Origin: Mytilisepta virgata
Lineage: Eukaryota; Mollusca; Bivalvia; Mytilida; Mytilidae
Assembly: GCA_028015205.1 (NCBI GenBank)
Contig: CM051514.1
Coordinates: 49,554,150 to 49,618,149, forward strand
Length of the DNA: 64,000 bases
Direction of reading: 5' to 3'
The notes beneath the pieces were generated by a model that ran no database searches, was not told the DNA's origin, and saw only the letters and a list, made by a program, of their open reading frames with translations. This document shows positions 57,130 through 64,000 of the stretch, in pieces (within the stretch, counting starts at the first letter, position 1; each line of letters starts with the position of its first letter). The position numbers and the translations under genes were made by a program.

Positions 57130-58720
57130 GTAATTAAGTGGTGATTTCAAGTAGTTTGTTGTCTGGGGACCCTCCTAGACATGCTGGGTGGATTGGCCTT
57201 TACCATAACCTTGACCTTCATTCTCCTTCTTCTGACCATACAGTATGTACCAAGTGCAGATTTTCTACTATTCTCCATATGCAAACATTTACGCAAATCA
57301 AATTTAATGTTGGCAACAAACAGATTCAGACCTTCCTTTGGCAAATGTATACCATCACCTATAAAGAATTTCTTAACAGCCTAACCTCTACCATATAAAG
57401 CAGAATTTTCAGACCTCTACATTTCTGCTGTTCATAAATTGAAACTGCAAAAGTATTTTACATTTCTTAATTTGTTCATTCAAAGTACTGTTTTTTACTG
57501 TTAAAAAGGTAAAGACGGGATAATTTTGGAAAATTGAGCGTGATCACACAACTGATCAATACATTTAGCACAATGTTGAATACACTTCTGGTGTGCAATT
57601 TCTAACTTCATTTGTGAACAATTGAAAAAAAGATTACATCATAATCATTGTCTATGTCATCAAGACCATCAATAACAGATGAAAAATTAAATGCTATATA
57701 TTTGTGTACAAGACTTTCATTTAGAAAGTGGCCATTTATATTAATGTTTCTCATATGAGAGTTTCCCAATAATAACACTTTCTTCCTCTGAGCTGGTTGG
57801 TGACATCTTTCAGCTTTTCCAAAGTTTTGACTGAGTTCCTTTTGGTTTCCAGCAAATAGGCTGAAGCGGTTTGAGGTTTCAACGTTAAGAATATTATTAC
57901 TGCCAGTATTCGTTTCCGCATACCAGTACTAGACTTATAATGAACTAAGTTGTTACTCTGAGCTATTTCGTTTCCCCTATTCTCGATTTTCTTCTCTGAC
58001 TCAGTGTTTAACTTTAGAACTTTGGTTACAACTTTGGTATTTTCGGACAAGCTTTGTGTAGTTGCTTTCAAACTTGTTGTGAAAGTTTCGTTAGCAGACA
58101 TATTGTCAGACAGAGAGTTGACTGTTGCTATCAAATATTCTGATATCTTTGTAGTATTCTCATTTAATGCGGTCAAGATCGTACAAATGTCGTGATTAAC
58201 CTTGGTTATTTCCGAGATTCTAGAGGTTAGATTTTTTAGTTGTTTAGATACATCGACTTCCTTTGTAATTTTGTTTTTAAACTTGAATTTGTGAGTTTCA
58301 ATCAATTCGGTTAGTTTGGAATCCATGTTTTTAGTTTTTCTGAGTTTATCCTTTCATTCCCAAGATCGGATTCAAGCTAGTCAATTTTTCATTCTGGTTA
58401 CTGTGATTGTTTTGTTATTGCCTCTACGATACTATTTTCTATACGAGTTACTATCTCTATTGTTGGGGGAACTGAGTTTATGATCATCTTTGTATTTGGC
58501 ATGAGTTTGATTTGGTGGGAGTGTAGTAGTGCACTTATCATTAAATGCTGGCATCACTTTTGCGCACTTTTCACAAGTGTGTTTTCTTGACGTGGTTACC
58601 AATTTAAACAATTGATATTACGGTAACACTGAACATATATAGTGTGTCCATTGAAGGCACCTGATGCATTGAATTATAATGAGTACACATCACTGGTACT
58701 TTCTCACAACCTTTATCATT
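57130..58720 (-). pseudogene. CR1/L2-like LINE, ORF1 (PHD finger, coiled coil, esterase), decayed
   Basis: Reading the minus strand, a PHD-like zinc-binding region appears first (CIRCLQWTHYICSVLP, then YQLFKLVTTSRKHTCEKC near 58.6 kb). A 191-codon open stretch follows at 58326-57751, with long heptad-like runs typical of ORF1 coiled coils. Last comes an SGNH-esterase-like end (FIGDGIHLPKEGLNLF near 57.35 kb). This order is known for CR1-type ORF1 proteins, which bind RNA or lipid-like substrates. Frameshifts separate the parts. It is the upstream half of the element whose ORF2 is at 52690-55900. Confidence 0.68.
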
Positions 58721-59172
58721 GAGTTGACATAGCAAGGGGGTACACTTTCATTAATACCTGTTTATACTGGGTCTCTTCTATCTGATCTAAGTTTGTAATT
58801 GACATATCTTTATTATTTAGATCGTTTTGACCGACTATTTCATTGTCAAGATTTCTATCTGCATTGATTCCACCTCTTCGATCAGTGAGGATTCAATATT
58901 TATTTTTCAGCAGGGACGTTCTCTACAATCATGTCCATACTCTTTGGATGATTTCATCGACATGGAATCATCGTAAACAGGGATCTTACAGGTGCTATAA
59001 GGACTTCAATTGCATCAATTGCATCGTCAATTTTATTTCTCATTTGCCATATTTTAACCTTGTTTCAACCAATCATTTCACCACAGGACCACAAGCTTTT
59101 TAATTTGCATCTCGCGAATTTATTTCCGCCATGTTTGTCTAGACCGGAAGTTTATAATAAAAAAATATATAT

Positions 59173-59213
59173 GCTAATTTATATATATATATATAATATA
59201 TATAAATTAGCAA
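59173..59213. repeat. AT palindrome
   Basis: TGCTAATTTATATATATA and TATATATATAAATTAGCA are near-perfect inverted arms capable of forming a cruciform. It lies 190 bases before exon 2 of the WSC-like gene. Confidence 0.7.
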
Positions 59214-59400
59214 AAGTAGTTATTAAACACGGTTATTATTTTTTTATTCTATCTACATGCAATCGTAAATACCCATTTCGCCTTTCATTTAAATTGATTT
59301 CAGAGCAACAGCATTCTGGCTTTAACACAAGCAATATAAATGCAGAATATAATGGATTGTACGGGAAATGTATGCCTTAAAATATATTTTTATATTTTAG

Positions 59401-59574
59401 CATGTGCAGACATTTGGCGTTCCAAAGATAAACGTACTTACAATACTGCAAGCTGTGAAGATGACTATAGAATGATAAAATACGAAGATTTGCAGAAACT
59501 TAATACCACTGTTTTAACTGTTTCATCATGGGTTGATGCATCTGCTGAATATTCACCATGGGTCTTTTATAAAG
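59401..59574 (+). CDS. WSC-like secreted protein, exon 2
   Basis: TTTATATTTTAG precedes 174 nt, phase 1 at both ends, encoding ACADIWRSKDKRTYNTASC and a stretch ending SSWVDASAEYSPWVFYKG. The product is soluble and extracellular in character, with cysteines and tryptophans but no recognised catalytic motif. The sequence upstream of the acceptor also reads open (KIYFYIL-ACADIW), so an alternative N-terminus from intron retention cannot be excluded. The family is not named with confidence. Confidence 0.65.
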
Positions 59575-59954
59575 GTAAAACTTTCCTAAATGTTTCTGAT
59601 AACTATTATGTCGTTATATCGTTATTTTATAGTGAAGCACATTTAGCATTTTTCTCATTATACCTAAACAAAATTATCAGTCTGAATCTTGCACAAATAT
59701 CATGTAATTTTTTTGTAGATATCATACTCCATCACAGCTCCTAAGGCCTCACCACAACCAAAAATAGAATTGGGCACCATTTGATAATTATGCATAAAGC
59801 AATCCTATAGAATCCCCAACTTGAAACAGTCATTTTGTTCTACGGTAGATCCACAGCCAATGAATATATTTGACGTTCGAAGATTTATAAAACTTAAATA
59901 AAAGTTGAACAAAATAAAATAAAAAAATCTTAAAACTAACTTTAGATGACTTTT

Positions 59955-61155
59955 CAAACTTTAAAACGCATTCATGTGTCTTGGATGAGCGGAAATCGAA
60001 CTTAGCATATTGTCTTTACCAGTTGAGTCCGAAGGCCGTAATTTCAGAAAACCCAAAAGGTTTATTGGAATGTTTAATGTCCAAGGACTGTTTTTCTTGT
60101 ACGAGCATTCAAAGCTTTGACTTTACTACACTTTACACTTCCATTCCCCATGATGAATTAAAAGAACGTCTAAAATCTAATATAAATCAATGTTTAAAAA
60201 AAAGAATGGCGAAAGAAGGTATACTTATTTAGTTTTAGGCCGACAAAAAGCATAAACTGCAAGAAGCACACTTATTCAAACAAAAAGTACTCGGAGGTAG
60301 AAATTGTCAGAATGCTGGAATTTTTAATTGATAACGTCTTTGTTGAATTTTCTGGACAAGTTTTCCAACAGACCACTGGTATTCCAATGTGTACCAATAT
60401 AGATGATGAATTTTCTTTGAATAACAGTAAGTTCAAAGATATTCTACATCTCATCTATCCTAGTGAGCTGGAACTAAAGGACACTTCAGATACAACCAAG
60501 TCTGCCATATCTATCAATAGACACAAGAGGACTGTTGAAAACTAAATTATAGGACAAACGTGATGATTTTATTTTAAAATAGTGAACTGTCCTTTTCTGA
60601 GCAGCAATATTCCTACACCACCTGCATATGGTGTCTACATTTCTCAGTTGGTCCGTAATTTTAGAGATTGTGTCCTCTACAGTAACTTTCTTGAGAGCCA
60701 CTGACAAATAAACTGCTCACTCAAGGATACATCCAGCCTCGACTAACATCATGACTTGAAAAGTTTTATGGTAGACATCATGATTTGGTCGATCGTTATT
60801 AGGTGAGTGTGTCACAAACGATCACTTACATATTCCCCGTGTGATTCCAGCTCTCTTACCGATTTTGACATTTACCGATTAACGGCTTTGGCCAGTGGGC
60901 AATACGGTAGGTGTCACATGCAAAACATGTTATGCTTAAACTTAGAGAGCACGTGATATCCCTCCAGATTTTTGTTGGAGTTCGATTTGACCACGCTTTA
61001 GTTTTCAGCGTTCTTTGTTCGTATGTCTCTCTCTTTGTCTGTTTGTTTACCAGTCGTGTTTCTTTTTGGTTTGTCTAGTTCGGGTATTGTCCTCTGGATT
61101 ATGATTTCGGATTTCAGTTCGCATTGCCGTTTCGGTATATTCTTCACTTTATTTT
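59955..61155 (+). pseudogene. Penelope-like reverse transcriptase relic
   Basis: The + strand frames give SFDFTTLYTSIPHDELKERL, then MLEFLIDNVFVEF and QQTTGIPMCTN fused directly to IDDEFSLNN and YPSELELKDTSDT. The usual segment between GIPMGT-type and YIDD-type motifs is deleted, and stops follow. PPAYGVYISQLVRNFRDC and a 3' tail with GAGCACGTGATATCCC end it. The motifs belong to RTs of Penelope-like or related elements; exact clade uncertain. It lies in intron 2 of the WSC-like gene in the same orientation. Confidence 0.7.
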
Positions 61156-61275
61156 CTAGTAGCAGTTGTTGTTGTCAGAGGATTCAATGAGAAAGGGGAA
61201 TAAAACGTAAAGATAGTAAGCTAGAGTGTGGCATATTTCAGTTACTTTATGATTTTGAACTTTCACGTGTTTCAG

Positions 61276-61397
61276 GTATATTCAGGATTGAACAGAAAGA
61301 GAACATACTGAATAGTACCAGTGTAACACCTGATGAACAGTTTACAGCTTGTATACAATTTTGTTCTGTGTACAAATCGACATACATTGGACTACAG
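61276..61397 (+). CDS. WSC-like secreted protein, exon 3 (last exon seen)
   Basis: GTGTTTCAG starts a 122-nt exon in phase 1, ending in phase 0 at CTACAG|GTAAAT. It encodes GIFRIEQKENILNSTSVTPD and a segment TACIQFCSVYKSTYIGLQ. The C-x3-C...YxGLQ pattern is like the first half of WSC domains, which are putative carbohydrate-binding modules of secreted and membrane proteins. The rest of the domain should lie on an exon past the window, as none was found in 61.4-64 kb. Confidence 0.65.
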
Positions 61398-62504
61398 GTA
61401 AATGTATTTATCATATGTAAAAACTCGGTTTTAAATTTATTTTTGTCATTCAGTAAAACTACTTATTATAACTTAAGGAAAATAAAAATTAATTGCACAA
61501 ACTGTCATCATTTTCAAAGATACTATAAGTGCGCACTCCTATATAAAACTGGAATATTTGTTTGATATAACTGGAATATGTTTTAGTGTTTTGCGACTTA
61601 TACATTTATTTTATACTACGAAAAGCCTTAATGACGTATCACAAAGTGTTGGGGCATCTAACGTACCGTCATTGAAATGCTATAGGACTACGTGTCCAGT
61701 AATAATTCAATATATTTTAGTTAAACGATTATTTTTCTTTCCTTTTTTGAATGTTTTGAAATACAACGCATGATTTGCTTTGATTGAATGGTATGTTATT
61801 GTTGACCTTTCCTGTTACACTGTATGCATTTTATTGTTTATTTAAAAGGAATTATTTACGTAATCATCTTTTCAACGATATTAATTATTTGATTATTTTT
61901 ACATGTATTGATTTTTATTACTCTGTAATTAATGCTTTGTATATATCTGTTTTATTATTTTCTTAAATGAGTTTTAATTATTTAATTAGTATTTTTTCTC
62001 TGTTAATAACATTTAAATTATTTTTATTTTAATTTATGTTTTTCATTGTAAATCATAGTAGCATCTTTTTTGTAGAAATTTTCACTTGTCCGAATCACTT
62101 TACGGTTGTTAATGATTTTTATACTGTTACCGCGTCAATATTTATTTCTATACACACACCGCAAAAGCGATAGAGAGCCAGTTCTGTTGGCGTTGTCACG
62201 TAATCGAAGGTAACTAAACATTATCGATGTAAATATTAGATAGACTGAGGTGACGCAAGAATAAGGACATCTCTCTTTTTATTGATTTTGTAGTTGAATT
62301 TTGTTGATTGATATAATTCTTCAAAACTATAATAATTTTATTATAAGACAACATGCATTTTAGAAATTTTGTTTGCGCTTGTCTCGTCGGACAAGTGGCT
62401 GGCACGATTAACTTGTCCGTCCTAAGAATGCCGTTGTCCCGGACCCGGACAATCGGACAAAAGTTTTTGTTGAGCCATGCCATCTGAGTTTGTTCTGGCT
62501 TATA
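61398..62504 (+). other. Intron 3 of the WSC-like gene, AT-rich
   Basis: No exon is supported. ATTGTTGACCTTTCCTGTTA at 61798 is shared with 22453. A GTCCGA/CGGACAA-rich stretch at 62370-62465 looks like part of a repeat. Confidence 0.5.
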
Positions 62505-63922
62505 GGCCATGTGAGCTTATATCATCTCTGCATCCGACGTCCGTAAATTTCACGCCTGGTTTTTATAGTATTTCGTGTCGCTCAGAATCCATATGGGAAC
62601 AAATGTGCAAGATTGTAACCAAAGTTGACAGGAATGATGTATGGAAGGTCCTCTACCAACTCTACCAACGCTCTACCTTTGTTTCCGGTCGAATGAGCAA
62701 ATGGCTGGCAGAGTCCATCGTCGATTTTGATTGGTCAATTTTCAAAAATCTTCTCTGAAACCACATTATGAAAAGTTTTGAAACTTTGCAGTATGGATGA
62801 CAACAATAAACTCTACAAACGATCCACTTTCAGTTGAGATTCATCCGCTCAACCGACAACTGCGATTGTTCAAAGTTTCCATAGAAACCATATGGAAAGG
62901 ACGTTTTTGTCATTTGCTCGGGAACTAATGGGCAGACTGTAACTAAAGTTGGCAGGAATGATGTATAGAAGGACCTGTACCAACTCTCCACTTTGTTTCT
63001 GGTTGGATGAGCAACATGGCTGTCAGAGGCCATCTTTGATTTTGATTGGCCAATTTTCAAAAATCCTCCTCTGAAACCACATCATGAAATGTTTTGAAAA
63101 TACAAGATGGCCACCACCTTGGGACATTATGGGAAATACGTACAAACAACTTCTTCTTCGAAACAGTTTGACATATTGAATTGATAATATGCCAGAATTA
63201 TTGTATGATGATCCTGTACCAAATTTATAATTTTGTTGCCGATCAAAAATCCAAGATTGCTACCACTGAAGGACATAGTTAACACAGGACCCAATGTTTC
63301 AAAAATCTTCTTGTCAGAAACCACAAGACCAAATTGATTTCTACTTTGGAGAAATGTTCTTTAGATGGTCCTCTAACAATTTTATGTTAGTGCTGATTGG
63401 AAATCCAAGATGGCCACCACCTTGCGACATAGTTAACATGGTACCATATGAGAAATACGTACAAACAACTTCTTCGAAACCGTTTGACAGATTGAATTGA
63501 TAACATACCTGAATGATTGTATGATGGTCCTGTCCCAAATTTATAATTATGCTGCCGATCTGTCATCCAAGATGGCCGCCAGCGGGGGTCATAGTTTAAC
63601 AAAGGCCCCTATGAGAAATACATACAAAAATCGTATCATAGAGAACCACTGAATGCATTGAAACCAAACAGAATGAATTTTCCTTATGAGGTGCTGACCA
63701 AGTGTTGTTACTATTGTGCTGATCTTCCTCCAAAATGGCAGCCAGCGGGGGACGTGGTTTAACATAGGACCCCGTGGGAAAAACATACAAACGGCTTCTT
63801 CTTAAAAATTACTGAATGGATTGAAACCAAACATGGCATGGATGTTAATCTCAAGGTCCTTTAGCAATGAACAAATGGAAATATCAGGTGAGCGATAGAG
63901 GCTCCTGGGAGCCTCTGGTTTC
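62505..63922 (+). repeat. Long interspersed repeat, copy 2
   Basis: The repeat opens with GGCCATGTGAGCTTATATCA and ends CAGGTGAGCGATAGAGGCTC and CTGGGAGCCTCTGGTTTC, as in 29941-31012. Internal modules repeat at roughly 200-300 bp: TTTTGATTGG(T/C)CAATTTTC near 62730 and 63040, and AAGATGGCC(A/G)CCA near 63104, 63408 and 63572. No coding capacity. Confidence 0.65.
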
Positions 63923-64000
63923 GGAATAGTGTGGTATTGAGATAACCTTTATATAATAAAAATAGAAATTAAAATTAAATAATAACTATTGTTAATTACT

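Noticed and set aside
57138..57398. + strand frame of 86 codons
   Set aside because: It lies opposite the LINE ORF1 esterase-like end, which explains the open frame.

Overview
This is an AT-rich window of animal nuclear DNA. Genes are split into short exons with GT/AG introns, introns run to several kb, and much of the sequence is decayed transposable elements. The mix of families (secreted C-type lectin, Kazal, EMI/mucin/chitin-binding proteins) and several recurring repeats fit a bivalve mollusc, most likely a mytilid mussel. That assignment is inference from repeat and gene character, not from a database match. Most of the longer uninterrupted reading frames belong to transposons or are chance; most real exons are short.

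Layout. (1) 1-5.9 kb: the last three coding exons of a sphingosine-1-phosphate phosphatase on the + strand. Its introns hold a Penelope-like fragment, a SINE piece and a LINE 3' end broken by a TTAA-flanked MITE. (2) 6-15.4 kb: repeat-rich DNA with two zinc-finger relics, a SINE with clear target-site duplication, and unassigned candidate exons, one with an in-frame TGA. (3) 16.1-20.4 kb: a complete four-exon secreted C-type lectin (+). (4) 24.0-31.2 kb and 34.1-37.5 kb: two tandem paralogous secreted Kazal-type genes (+). An inactivated Tc1 transposon sits in an intron of the first, and Penelope-like debris lies between them. (5) 45.8-40.2 kb on the - strand: a mosaic secreted gene joining an EMI-like cysteine-rich region, a Thr-rich mucin-like repeat region and a C-terminal peritrophin-A (CBM14) chitin-binding domain. 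Its 5' end was not found. (6) 46-51 kb: palindromic MITE-like elements and a duplicated promoter/first-exon region. (7) 51.7-61.4 kb: the first three exons of a secreted protein with a WSC-like segment (+), continuing past the window. Its introns contain a nearly 6-kb decayed CR1/L2-like LINE and a Penelope-like reverse transcriptase relic. (8) 62.5-63.9 kb: a second copy of a long interspersed repeat.

Taken together, the window is a cluster of genes for secreted, cysteine-rich proteins (carbohydrate binding, protease inhibition, mucin/chitin binding), consistent with mucosal or extracellular-matrix roles. The + strand secreted genes share one architecture: a 40-49 nt signal-peptide exon ending in phase 1. 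Exon models were built by hand from splice consensus, phase agreement and domain patterns; no transcript evidence was available.
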